This document shows, piece after piece, positions 1 through 10,159 of a stretch of 18,122 bases of DNA (its first letter is position 1; each line of letters opens with the position of its first letter). The notes under the pieces are model-generated. The model had not been told where the DNA came from and ran no database searches. It worked only from the letters and a program-made list of their open reading frames with translations. A program made the position numbers and the translations under genes. This DNA comes from Chlamydomonas sphaeroides (taxonomy: Eukaryota; Chlorophyta; Chlorophyceae; Chlamydomonadales; Chlamydomonadaceae). The stretch spans positions 18,935-37,056 of the forward strand of contig BDDC01000165.1 of NCBI GenBank assembly GCA_001662425.1, read 5' to 3'.

Positions 1-449
1 CACAGCTACCAGAGCGACAGCCTGCCCTCGGCGCGCTTCACGTACGACCTAAGCCCCATCCAGATCATCGTGCAGGAGACCGGCAAGCCCTGGTGAGGCT
101 GCCCGCGGCTACAGCGGTGGCATTGGCGGGCATGGGGTTCGGACCCAGGGCGCAGCCCGACGGCTAGCCCCTCACATGTTGAGCCAACACGCTTGTGCCG
201 AACCCCGAGCTGCCAATCACCCCATCGCCATCCTTCCTCTTCCCGCCCCTGCCCTCTCCCCGAACTTCTCGTTTGGTGTTGGTTGACTCGTCGCTACTCC
301 CTCGATACCCCCCTCTCCCCAGGTACCAGTTCATCACCACGTCCTGCGCCATCATCGGCGGTGTGTTCACGGTTGCGGGCATCCTGGACGCGCTGCTGTA
401 CCAGAGCTTCAAGGTGGTCAAGAAGCTGCAGCTGGGCAAGCAGGGGTAG
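1..449 (+). CDS. C-terminal end of an Erv41/Erv46-domain ER-Golgi membrane protein (ERGIC3-like or PDI5-3/5-4-like), 5' partial
   Basis: Two exons are visible: 1-92 and 323-449. The donor at 93 (GTGAGG) and the acceptor AG at 321-322 split a Trp codon, and the stop is TAG at 447-449. The first exon reads HSYQSDSLPSARFTYDLSPI and continues to a Trp. The second contains a hydrophobic span around CAIIGGVFTVAGILDALLY, followed by a short basic tail ending KKLQLGKQG. The FxYDLSPI motif, the CAIIGGVFTVAG membrane segment and a final LGK are typical of the C-terminus of Erv46/ERGIC3 cargo receptors, and also of plant PDI5-3/5-4, where a thioredoxin domain is inserted into an Erv41/46 protein. These proteins cycle between ER and Golgi and span the membrane near each end. 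No thioredoxin part is in view, so the two options cannot be separated. The 5' part of the gene lies outside the window. Confidence 0.85.
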
Positions 450-1030
450 AGGGGGCGGCGGTGGTGACGGAGCAGGGGGCGGATGGGCGCTGCCGCGCTG
501 CCGCGCCCCTGCACCGGGCAGCCACACGGCATCGAGGCTCTTGCGGCGTGGGAAAGGAGGAGGAAGAGGTGGACAGCACCGCGGCGCTGAGGCGGCCGAT
601 GCTCCGGGCGCACGGAGCGGGCGTGGAGGCGGCTAGCGCCCGGCGTGATGCCCAGGATTTTGGAGAGGAGGCAGTTGCTGGCCGCTGCGGCTTCTCGGGG
701 TCAGTGCCTCAACGGGCGAAGGGAACTTTGTGCGGAGGGAAGCGGAGCAGCCAAGCTGCTGTGTTCCTTGTACGCGGTCTGGCGAAGGATGGCACGCATG
801 TGAGTGGCGGCGGGCCAGGCAGGGCTGGCGAGCAGGAGGTGTTGAGTTGCGAGCGTGAGGAAGGGCCTGTGCTGTGCGAGCGTGGGGTCCGCTGGAGGTG
901 GGCGGGGGTGGGGTGCCGCGTCCCGGGCAGGGCGCGCGGAGTGCCGTGATTACGGCAGCTTGCGGGTACGGACTCGTCAGGCGAGCTCAGGTGTGCCGGT
1001 AGCAGCCGCGACTTGTAAGCTCCAGGCAAG
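450..1030 (+). terminator. 3' UTR of the Erv41/46-type gene with TGTAA poly(A) signal
   Basis: After the TAG stop there is a G-rich stretch with no convincing gene. TGTAA, the usual poly(A) signal of Chlamydomonas and its relatives, is at 1014-1018, so cleavage is expected about 10-20 bases later. That gives a 3' UTR of roughly 580 bases, which is normal for this group. The exact cleavage site is inferred. Confidence 0.6.
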
Positions 1031-1310
1031 TCACATGTCCCACGACATAGCGACTTGGCGACCGAACCGGTGAGGCTGTAGGCCCCACCGGGCTCTTGGT
1101 GTCCAGGATGAAGGTGGCACTCAGCTGTTGAACAGTTCTGGTGCAGGGGCCTTTACGGAAGCTGCAGCTCGCCGCAGGGGCCCAGCGGGGGCGCTGGGTC
1201 GGGTGTACGGGAGCACGGCCTTGCGGCACGACCCTCGGTTGGAGCAACAGCCCACACGGCGGTACCCACGCGGCCTATCGAATACGCTGCCGAGATACAA
1301 CCAAATCAAA
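1031..1310 (+). promoter_or_regulatory. Short intergenic/5' leader region of the FAM20-like gene, with a 7-codon upstream ORF
   Basis: Only about 280 bases separate the expected poly(A) site of the preceding gene from the chosen start at 1311, so promoter and 5' UTR must be compact or overlap the upstream 3' UTR. A complete small upstream ORF runs from ATG at 1108 to TGA at 1129-1131 (MKVALSC). No clear TATA box is seen. If the transcript starts upstream of 1108, this uORF could lower translation of the main frame. That is inference. Confidence 0.35.
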
Positions 1311-4300
1311 ATGCTTGTAGGCTCACACCATACCCAGCTGTTCCGAGGATGCTGCGCCCGGCGAAGGCGATGCACAAGCAGCTCTGGGCCGCAGCGCAGC
1401 CTCTGCACTCCGATAGCAGCACGATCATCTGCTGCGCCCTCTCCGGGACCGTCGGCCGCTGCGCCGGCGGTCACCGCAGATTCACTTCCGCAAGCTTCTG
1501 AGTCAGAGGAGACCATTCTGCTGATGTTACATGAACGCTGCACGTCGCCACCTATGCCGTTTCACTGGTCTGAATCATCCGTTGACGAGGGCCCAAGTCG
1601 CAGCGGGTCTCCGCAGGCTTCGCGGGCAGCGAGCAGCAAAACGAGCAGTTCCTCGACCCCACTGAACGGTGGCGGACTGACAAGGTAAGCTGTGAAGCTT
1701 TGCGAGAAACGCCGACATCGCATGTCAACAGGCATAGCCACAGGCCGCATAACAGCGGCCTGGACAATTGGGCTTTGGGTCTCCTTGAATGACGATGCGT
1801 CAGCTGCTTGCCCTCGCTAACCGAAACCACGCCTTCTCCCACGTGTTGCTACCCGCGCAGCTCGCCCCGGGCCGCGTCGCCCGCTTCCTTCCAGCCGGTC
1901 GCCCAGCCCCCCACCTCAGGACGCACGACGCCCTCATCATCAGCTTCATCATCGCAGCCAGCCCGTGCGGTTGGCGCACCGACGTCCCCCAGCCCGGCCC
2001 CGCCAACTTGCGCCCCCTTGAACATGAACGTGGCCTTCAACCCCGCGCCCACGCATCCATCCGTCGCGCCCAAGCCACCATCTGGCGCGCCCGGCCCGAG
2101 CTCGCTGTCCTCGGGCTTGCTCGTAAACGGTTACTCTTCGCCGCTCACGTCGGCTTCCACGCCGACGACAACCATGGAGACGGACGAGCAGTGCGCCATG
2201 ACGCACCCGGGCAGCACGTGCTGCACGACCACGAGTGTTGAGAAAGACGCCACCAGTACCTCGTGCGTCGTGACGCTGCGCACCGTCGTCAAGTGGGTCG
2301 TGAGCCGGCTTGCGGGGTTTCAGCGCGGGGCTGCCGGGGACGGGCTCCTAGGGGCGCATGCCGGCACAAGGACAGGACCCGTCATTTGGGTCGGGCCCAG
2401 CCGCGCCATCACGTGGGTCCACGGTGTGCTGGTGCGTTGACATTTGAGTGGCCGTCTGCGGGACGCCGTGCGACCTTAGCCGCCAAGCGCAACATCCTTC
2501 GGTTCGCTCGTTCCTTGATCCTCAGGCTGACGGACAACCTCCTGCACGTGGCGCCATCGGAGCTGGAGGAGCTGGCATGGCTGGCGGCCCGGGACGCGGC
2601 GTCGGACGCCGTGGTGGCGCTCAACCGGCAGAGCACGCGGGGGCCGCAAGTGGGTTCGGTCTGGGTTGTGAGCGCACAGGGGCAAGCTGGGATGCAATGC
2701 GAAGGCCATGGATGGATAGGGCCAACACGTTGCCCGCATGCCTTGTTGGGTAACATGTGAGGTCAGCAGCAACATGCTGATGCGTCAACGAGGCCGGCCG
2801 TGCACAAGTATGCACTGCCCCACGCGCCAGACGCCATGTCCGTGCCAGCGTGGGACGTCTTTATGGATGGGGCTATGGAATTGCTCAGGTTGTGTTGGGA
2901 CCTATCCTGAGCCGTTGGAGCCGGAGCCTCCCCGCGCACGGCGTCGCCGTCGTGGAGCGCGTTTCTCCAGTGTTCGTGCTGCTGTAAGGCCGACCGCGCC
3001 TTCCCGTCGCTCCCGCCTCGTTCCATGTGCAGGGCCGCGAGGAGCGGCACCGATTCGTGTGCCACATGCTGCGGCACGGCACCATCCGGGACGCCAAGCG
3101 CAGCGAGAACGGTGGGTACCGGTAATTGGCGGTGTGGCGCGGCGTAAGGGGAGGTCAGGTCCGCCAGCCCGGCGCCTCGTCGAGCTTTGCGGCGGCGCGC
3201 CCTGGGGCCTGGAGCGGGCCATGCGGCTTTGGGGGCCGCGAGCAGGAGGTTTGCCAAGCTAGGGCGTGGTACACGCCGGTCGCGACGAGGGCATGCAGCA
3301 GCCAGTCTTCCGACGGTGCCTGCCGACGCCTGCGCGCGCACCGCGCTCCTAGCCGGCGTGATGTGGCCCTTGCTGCCGCCACCTCCCTGTGCAGGCTTCG
3401 GCCACATCAGCTACCAGCTGACGCTGGAGGACAAGGCCACGGGCCGCAAGTGGGTGCAGGAGCGCGGGGCAGGGAGGGCAGGGGCAGCGGCAGGGGCGAG
3501 CCGCGGCCCGCTGCAGTCACCGTCGGCTGACAGGTGGACAGCGGTGCGGGACGTGACCCTTCTGTGCGCTGCCTGCTGCCTGACCTCCACAGGATGCGCG
3601 CCGCGTTCAAGCCGCGGGTGGAGGGCGACTGCGAGGGCTGGCACCGCGTGCCCATTGAGGTGGGAGGGGCGGTGCAGTGCACGCGGTGCGGCGAGGGGGC
3701 CCTGGCTCCAGGGCGCCCGTGAATCCGGCTCCTCTGGGCTGGCATCCGCAGCGCTTCTGTAGCTGCGCTGCGAACCGCACGGGGATGCAGGCAGGGCCCC
3801 CCCTTCATGCTTCAGTCGATTGGGTGCAGTGGCCCGCACTACGCCCTACCTCCTGTTCCCCGGTTCCACGTGCCCACACCTTTCCTTCCCACCCCCCGCT
3901 CACCCTCAGGTGGCCGCCTACCAGCTCAACCTGCTGCTGGGCATGGATGTGGTGCCGCCCGGCGTCATGCGGCCCGAGGCGGACGTGGACTGGACGCACT
4001 ACCCCAACGGTACGGGGTGGGGGTTGGGGGGTGGGGGGCTAGCCGCGAGGGGAGCACAGGGACGGCGGCTGGGGACCCACGTGAGGCACATGGCAGTGCA
4101 GTGCGACCTCCCTCGACCTGTGCTCGCGATGTCGCTCGTTCCAACCCCCGCTAGGTGGCGCGTTCGTGTACTGGTGCGGCAACGCGCGGCAGCTGGACAC
4201 GGTGCCCATGGCGGAGTGGAGCGTGTCGCCCGAGGTGCTGCTGAGCGACACCCGCATCCTGGTGCGAGGGCGGCCCGGGCTGGGCATGGGTTGGGGCGAG

Positions 4301-5508
4301 GGAGGGGCAAGAACAGCGGCACGCGGACGTGTGTGTTTTGGGGATGGGGATGGGGCAAGGAAGGGTGGGTGAAGAGGTGCTGCTGTCGGACGCGCCTTGT
4401 GCGTGGCAGCCGGGCGGAAGCGGTCAGCGAGGGCCGAGGAGGGTCAGAGGAGGGGCGGGCAGGGAGCCGGCTGTGCTGCCGTGACGCATGCGCATCCTGG
4501 TTCGGCGCACAGCGGGCGGCCGGGTTGCATTGGTCTTCGAATGGGTCCACCACAGAGTGTGGCACATGGCTTCGTACACTTTCCGGCCGCCAACTCGGCC
4601 GTTGCTGCCCTCCTTGCCCTCCCCCTCGTCCCCGTAGGACGTCCTCATCCAGAACAGCGACCGCCACGCCGGCCACTTCCTGTACGCGGAGCACTGGGCA
4701 GACGGCGACTACACGCCGCAGCCCGGCGCCGGCTCGCGGCATCAGGGCGGCGAGCCGGGCAGCGGCTGGCGCGGTCGGTCGAGCCCTGTGCTCATCGACC
4801 ACGCGGCTGGCTTCCGGCCGGACGCCTTCGTGTGCCTGGACCACGAGAATTCGTTCATGACGGGTGGGTGCTGGCGGCAGGTTGCGGCGCGCGGAATCGA
4901 TGCGCTGCCCGATGGCCCTCTCTTGCGTATGGCCCGGGCCCCCGGCCCTGCCAGTGTGTCGCAGCCCGTCCTCACAGCACCTGCCCCTGCCCACAACCCA
5001 CTCGCACCGCACCCCGTTCTTGTCACTGCCGCGCGTCGTAACCCCGCCCTGACGGCGCCACTTGTGCACGTGCACCCCCGCGCCTGCCCGCAGGCCCCAC
5101 CCGCCGCATCTCTGCGCGCACCTACCTGCGGCTGCGCTTCCTGGACGCGGCCTCGCTCAGGGGCGCCTTCCGAGGTGCGTGCAGAGCGTTTGACCACTAT
5201 GACGAGGGTTTGGGCAGGGCTTGGGACAGGGCTGCGCTGCGGATCAAGGCGAGGACGGGGTGTGCAGCGCATGGCCTCGGTCCGCCCCCGGGGGGGGGCG
5301 GCTGTGCCGCGGCGATCCCCTTGCCGGTTGTCAGTGCGTGCCCGACAATGCCGCCGTCCCGCTCCCGGCTCCTTCGGCATGCGCTGCCGCAGGCCTGGTT
5401 TCGGACGAGGAGATCGCCGCGCTGCTATCGCGGCGCGACGCGGTGCTGTCCTTCTTCGACGGCCTCGTCGCGGAGAAGGGCTACGACAAGGTCGTGCTGG
5501 ACGCATGA
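1311..5508 (+). CDS. FAM20/Four-jointed-like kinase-fold protein with disordered N-terminus
   Basis: Eleven exons fit by splice site and phase: 1311-1684, 1861-2292, 2526-2649, 3033-3111, 3395-3449, 3593-3659, 3910-4009, 4155-4261, 4638-4863, 5094-5174 and 5393-5508, giving 586 residues. Residues 1 to about 265 are Ser/Pro/Ala/Thr-rich and probably disordered. From about 310 onward a kinase-like core appears: FGHISYQL near 341-348, AAFKP with the likely ATP-binding Lys361, EVAAYQL with helix-C-type Glu377, VPP at 392-394, QNSDRH with likely catalytic Asp454, and LIDHAAGF with the likely metal-binding Asp500. The order FKP, E-AAY, VPP, DRH, IDH, followed by an RTYLRLRFL helix and a final RRDAVLSFFD helix, matches the FAM20/Four-jointed family, whose members phosphorylate secreted proteins or proteoglycan sugars in the Golgi. 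Type II PI4-kinase-like enzymes share the FKP/DRH/IDH pattern and are the main alternative; the VPP context and C-terminal helices favour FAM20. Start: the ATG at 1311 has an A at -3 and is the first ATG in the frame. Oddity: no signal peptide or N-terminal membrane anchor is visible, so a missed upstream exon or a non-secretory location is possible. The N-terminus is Arg/Ser/Ala-rich, a little like an organelle transit peptide. Confidence 0.68.
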
Positions 5509-6690
5509 GCACGACCGGTTGGTCTGGGGCCTCGCGGAAGGCGCCACAGCCTGAACCCGATTACCCGGGTGGGCTCCTATTAGGGGAGTCCGGCACGCGG
5601 GCGGCCGCGCCGGCGCATTTCCGGCGTTGAGTTGCGAGAGTTGGGCTGCCCGCGGTGGAGCGGAGGGCCAGGCCCGCTGCGCCTGAGCAGGCGGGATGGT
5701 CGGCAGGCGTGTGCTAAGTGAGCGCCTAGGCGGTGAAGGCGGCCCTCACCGCTGCTATTGGGCGGTGAAGGCGCTGCCCCAAGGCCAGCACCGGCGCACT
5801 GACGGCGACTGCGGCTGAGCTGCTGTGCGGCCGTCTTGGGCACAAACCCGGTAGAGAGCAGTGTTATGAGACAAGATAAGCGACCACGTGAAGGGCGTCT
5901 TGGCTGGCGGTTGCGCTTCTTCGGTAGCGGTTGAGGGGAGACGCTGGTCACAGGCAGCAGCTGTGGATTTCTGCCTCGGCTGAAGCCGCTCTCGGACTGT
6001 GCCGGCTGGTGCGGTGTTTTGGGCGGCGTAAGCAGCAGTGATCTGGCTGGGACGCTAGCCATGGTCATGCGGCCTGAGCTTCCGTTGTTTGTTTCATGTG
6101 TGGGCACACCGCTGCGGCGTGTCTGGTCTGGGTGGCCTCTTTTGGGGGCGAGCCATGCACCCACGCGCAGCTGGGACAGGTTTCATAAGCGCGGGATGGC
6201 GCAAGGTTACCTTGGAGAACGCTTGGGCTGTTGGGCGGCACAAAGGCGTTCACGGAATGGCGGCAACCCGGCGCGTACCACAGCCACCAGCGGCGTTTTA
6301 TTGGCCGACGGGTGCTTGGCTAGCAGCTGCTGCCGACGAACGCATGCTCGCATGTTATACCGTTTTACCGTATCCATACAGGAGGTTGCTCGTGAGCGGT
6401 AGCTGTCGCAAGGTAGGCGGTGATTGCTTGGGCGGGTAGGTGTTCTTGCGTTTTGATGCGCTGAAGCGCCTGTGTGCATTTGTTGCGCGGGCCAGTAGCA
6501 CCTGGCCTACCAATAAATAAAGCGTCCCAGAAGCGGCCGCCTGTGGGGTTTTATGAAAACTTCTGGGGGGCCAACGCGCCCGCACGCTCATGGCTTGGAG
6601 CTGTCGGCGTGCGTGGCTGGGTCACGAGCCAGCAGGGGTGGGTTAAATCTCGTTAAATCTCGCATGTAACCTGCTGAACAAGAAGCACAG
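5509..6690 (+). terminator. Long 3' UTR of the FAM20-like gene, ending near TGTAA
   Basis: No convincing coding exon was found on either strand. The first TGTAA after the stop is at 6665-6669, which implies a 3' UTR of about 1.17 kb. The stretch contains two copies of GGCGGTGAAGGCG (5729-5741 and 5761-5773), overlapping AATAAA motifs at 6512-6521, and a 10-bp tandem repeat at 6643-6662. AATAAA is not the usual signal in this group, so TGTAA is preferred. An unseen noncoding or fast-evolving gene cannot be excluded. Confidence 0.45.
6643..6662 (+). repeat. Two tandem copies of TTAAATCTCG beside the poly(A) signal
   Basis: TTAAATCTCG occurs at 6643-6652 and again at 6653-6662, directly head to tail, ending two bases before the TGTAA at 6665-6669. 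It is an AT-rich island in GC-rich DNA. It could be a chance slippage duplication or part of an upstream element of the poly(A) site. Confidence 0.8.
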
Positions 6691-7214
6691 GCAACACGGA
6701 TGCCACATATTGTTTTACACGCGCTACCTGACCAAGCACGTGAGCCAATGCAGGCATGTAGACTAGCTAGTGTGTTATGAGTGAAAGGCTCAGGTGTTGT
6801 CAGCAAGCCAGGAAGGAAAAGGGGAGGACAAGGGGAGTTTGGTGGGGGCGAGCCCCCAGCACGGGCACTTGGACACCGCGGTTGCATCGCTGCAGACACG
6901 CTGTCCATACCTCCATAGCATCTGACTCGGCGTCAGCAGTTTAGCTGCCGACCGCATACCATTCCCTCTTCTTATGTCTCAGCTGTCGCGAACACCGGCT
7001 GTCGCTCAAAACCATGACTGCAAGGAGCCACTGCAGCGTAATTTATACCAAGTCTCTTCTTCGTTAAATGAGCTGCGCCAGCGGTCAACGCTTTCAATAG
7101 TGCGACCCGCCTAGCCGTCGCCGTCACCGTAACAGCAACAACAGCAATTACCTGCTTGGTGATGGCGTGTTGTACATAGCTGAACAGCCGCGTGTCGGCT
7201 CGCGTTGTGTCGGC
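6691..7214 (+). promoter_or_regulatory. Intergenic region and 5' leader of the Pro/Ala-rich gene
   Basis: About 520 bases between the expected poly(A) site of the preceding gene and the ATG at 7215 hold no supportable coding exon. The composition is less GC-rich than the genes. A weak TATA-like run, TTTATACC, is at 7042-7049, about 165 bases upstream of the ATG. A CAACAACAGCAA stretch near 7135-7146 resembles an unstructured 5' leader. Promoter assignment is by position only. Confidence 0.3.
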
Positions 7215-9194
7215 ATGGCCTACCCGTCCATGGCCCTGGGGCAAGGCGTCTTCGCCCCACCTCCGAACGCCGAGCCAATCCCGCCAACTCCTGCAGCAAC
7301 AGAAGACGCCGCAAACCAGCCGCCACACACTCAGCCGCACCCGGTGGCAGCGTACGCTCAGCTTCCAGTCCACCTGCCGTTCAGCCCACCAGGCCAGCCC
7401 GGCAGCCCGTCACTCGGGATGTCGCCAACGGGCCTGCCTTCCGGCTTGCCCAACGCCCCCGGATCCCCCGCTTACCCCAGCATTCTAGCGATGCCTTTGA
7501 ATGCGCTGGGCGGAACCACCGGCCCGTTGCTAATGTCTCGGCATCCTGCGTTCCTCGCCGCGATGGGCAAGGCTGCCGCAGCGCGCGACGCCCTGCGCGG
7601 CGCCCTGGCAGGCAAGCTCCCGGTGGAACAATCCAGTATCGTGAAGACAATGCTCCACACAACGAATGGAACTGCACTGCAAGGATCCATACCGCCCCGC
7701 TGGCTGCCCTGCGTTGCCCCGGCCTGCCAGGCATGCCGCCGCCGCCCCCGCCACCTATGGCCCCCGGATTCGTGCCTCGGCCGCCTTGGCCATCCTATGT
7801 GGCAGCAGCGGCCGCGTCTCGGCAGGCCCCCAGCGCTGCAGGTAAATCAGGGCATGTCTTTGCAAGGGCACAGCCAACAGCTCGGAAAGGCCCCGCAACA
7901 ACCTTGCAGTTCTGTCATCCCGCCATCCCAACCCAGTCCGAGTCCCTCCCTACGCTCGCACGGGCCTTTCGCATCTTTTCCACCCAGGCTCAGCCCAGGC
8001 AGCGCCGTCCGCACCCGCAGCCGCCTGGTCCCTGTGGCCCGGTAGGTTGGCGGGTGGGCGCGCGAGCTGGGCCAGCGGAGCAGGCGGAGGAGGAGGCGCC
8101 AGCGCGTGGGATGCGATGGGCGTGTCGCTTGCGCACTTGGTGCCTCAGGGCAGGGGCACGCGGCGCCTAGCCGGCTCTTGTGTGTTCAACTTGATAGGGC
8201 CCAAATACAGTACCACCCCACACGTGGCACGCCCCGGGTTGGTGACGCGCTGGTCGTGCGTAGGAAGAAGGTAGGGATGCGTTTAGATGCACCTGCGCGC
8301 GAAGCAAAGCCCAGCGCCGCCTTGAAAGAACCCGAGGCCCGCCCGTCCAGCGTGTGTGTGTCCCGGCGAGGTGAGCCCATCCTCCCTCCGCAGCCAACAA
8401 CGGCGCAGCGCACGGCTTCGCACCCCACCAGCGCAGCGCCCAGGCCCAGGCTCCAGCCCAGGGGGCAAGCGCGTGCGGTGCTGGCGGCGGCGGTCCCCAC
8501 GGGGGCGCTGTAGCGCCAGCGCCACCGTCCGACGGCGCCGCCGCTGCAGCTGCGACGACGGCCGCGGCGTACGCGGCCAACGCCGCCGCTGCGGCTGCCT
8601 CGGTGGACGCGCGGCTGGCGGGGCTGGGGGCGGCGCTGGGCGGCATGCAGGTGTGGTCCATTACGGCGGTCGCGTTGGCCGGGTGGTGTAAAATCAGCAC
8701 ACGCTTGTCGTACACCTGCACACGCGCACCGCACCCCCTGCGCATGCCAACGTGTCCAAGCGCGTTCCCATCCCCTTCCATGCCCCCATCCACCTCAGGC
8801 ACAGCTCAGCGCCACTGCCCGCAACGCCGCCGCGCGCGAGGCCAACCGCCGCGCCACCCACCCCGCCCACCCCCTCACGCCGCTGCTGCGCGAGCTGCCG
8901 CCGCCGGGCGCCGACGCCATTGGCGGCTCCCGGGCCGGCGCCGCCTTCGCCTTCCCTACCCCGCCCGCGTCCTCGCTGCCGCACCGCTTCGCGCTGGGGA
9001 CCTCCCCCGCCGCCGCCGGCGTCTACTTTCCCAGCACGCCGTCGGAGCTGGCTGGGGTGCGCAGCGAGCAGCTCAGCGCACTGGCCGCCTTCTACGGAGC
9101 CGACCTGGGCAGCGAGGCCATGCCGCTGGCAGCCAGGCGGGCGCTCTTGGCGGCCTACATAGCAGCGCCACCGCCACAGCAGCAGGAGCATTAG
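7215..9194 (+). CDS. Unrecognised Pro/Ala-rich low-complexity protein
   Basis: The start is ATG at 7215 (MAYPSMALGQGVFAPPP). Supported exons are 7215 to about 7635, about 7731-7841, 7988-8041, 8394-8650 and 8799-9194, with TAG at 9192-9194, giving about 412 residues. Joins between the later exons keep phase. The first join is uncertain because the only phase-compatible donor nearby (GT at 7636) is weak. The 54-base exon 7988-8041 is phase-symmetric and could be skipped. The protein is Pro/Ala/Gln/Gly-rich, with a poly-Pro run after MP at 7733, a long Ala-rich stretch in exon 8394-8650, and a final, more ordered segment reading RSEQLSALAAFYGADLGSEA followed by ARRALLAAYIAAPPPQQQEH. That segment looks like paired amphipathic helices and is the only part likely to be folded. 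No catalytic motif, signal peptide or membrane span is seen, and no family is recognised. The composition would fit a disordered nuclear or RNA-associated protein, but that is speculation. The stop lies inside an 18-bp repeat. Confidence 0.6.
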
Positions 9195-9392
9195 CAGCAG
9201 CTGGAATACACGCAGCAGCTGGAGCACTTGCAGCAGCAGGAGCACTAGCAGCAGCTGGAGTACACGCAGCAGCTGGAGCACTTGCAGCAGGAGGAGCACT
9301 AGCAGCAGCTGGAGCACTAGCAGCAGCTGGAGCACTTGCAGCAGCTGGAGCGGTAGCAGCAGCTGGAGCACTAGCAGCAGCAGGAGCGGCAG
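9177..9392 (+). repeat. 18-bp minisatellite, 12 units, overlapping the stop codon of the Pro/Ala-rich gene
   Basis: Twelve units of exactly 18 bases run from 9177 to 9392 with consensus CAGCAGCTGGAGCACTWG, where the last codon varies between TTG, TAG, ACG and CAG. In the frame of the upstream CDS a unit reads QQLEHL, QQLEYT or QQLEH-stop. Units 1, 4, 7, 8, 10 and 11 end in TAG. The first TAG, at 9192-9194, is the CDS stop. The array keeps strict 18-base spacing, so it stays in one frame throughout, and the +2 frame stays open as an Ala-rich reading. Confidence 0.93.
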
Positions 9393-10159
9393 CAGCAGCC
9401 GCAGCGGCGCAGTCGTGCGTGGGGCGTGCGTGGAGGGTGTGCGTGGGCGGATGGGGGGTGGCGTGTGGCCGCTGTGCCGTGGTCTGCGATGGCGCTGGCG
9501 ATGTGGCTGCGGTTGCACGTGTGATGCATGGGCCGCATGTGGTACGGACGCCGGCGTCACGGGTGTGGGACGCGGTTGAACGAGAGGTTCAAGGGCAGCG
9601 CAGCTCTGGGCAGCGCAGGGCCCGGGTGCAGGGCCTCTGCCCAACCCCTGGCAGAGGAAGACCGCTGTATCAAAGTTGGCTCCTAGTGTCGTGCCGCTTG
9701 CTGTTGTGGTGGCGTAGAGTGGGATGATAGCATCAAGGCGCCCGATACCCTTAATCGATGAGACACTCCAGGAGCACTTCAGGAGCGGGGGCCTGGTAGC
9801 AAATTGAGTGCTCCTCATTGCGGTGCTACAGCGCGAAAACGTGCACAGTTCATGCCTCTGGGTTTATGCGCGGGGGACAAGCCAGGGGGGCGGGCGCGGA
9901 ATCGGCACGGCACGGTGTTGACGTGATTTGTCACGCACCATACATATCAAAGCCCTTGCCCCCAAACACAATAATAACGCCAACCTCTTATGCCAGCCTA
10001 GTCGTTTGAAGCTGCCTAGCCGCGACCTTGAACGCGCGCTTCTGCTCTGAGACCGTCGAGCCCCGTGCCAACAGTGCACGCTATATCACAATGACTGCAT
10101 AGCTCGATGATGTCGCGCAGGTCGCAATAGTGCCGCGCGGTAGTGCCGCGCTTACTAAC
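9393..10159 (+). promoter_or_regulatory. 3' UTR of the Pro/Ala-rich gene and 5' region of the receptor-kinase gene
   Basis: No supportable coding exon was found. No TGTAA was found on the + strand between the stop at 9194 and the next gene, so the poly(A) site of the upstream gene is unresolved. Close to the receptor-kinase start there is a TATA-like CTATATCA at 10081-10088, a four-codon upstream ORF (ATG at 10091, TAG at 10100-10102), and two copies of TAGTGCCGCGC at 10128-10138 and 10141-10151. If CTATATCA is the TATA box, transcription would start downstream of the small ORF's ATG, giving a very short leader. Confidence 0.35.

Noticed and set aside
3999..5075. 358-residue open frame on the minus strand
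   Set aside because: It lies antisense to FAM20-like exons that carry recognisable catalytic motifs. It has only GC-driven Arg/Pro/Ala composition.
4742..5512. 256-residue Arg-rich open frame on the minus strand
   Set aside because: It is a shadow of the kinase exons and introns, with no motif.
6512..6521. Overlapping AATAAA motifs as a poly(A) signal
   Set aside because: Green algae of this type use TGTAA, and a TGTAA is present at 6665. AATAAA may be chance in an AT-richer patch.
9177..9392. UAG read as Gln or Leu, making the repeat fully coding
   Set aside because: TAG ends the Erv41/46-type gene at 447-449 right after its conserved C-terminus, so TAG works as a stop in this genome.
8603..9727. 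374-residue open frame on the plus strand with Ala/Gly repeats
   Set aside because: It is the alternative frame of the last exon of gene 3 and the repeat. The spliced frame has more natural composition and phase-matched splice sites.
8694..9818. 374-residue open frame on the minus strand, very Leu-rich
   Set aside because: It is antisense to gene 3 and its 18-bp repeat. The Leu-rich run is just the complement of CAGCAGCTG units, and the rest shows no family motif.
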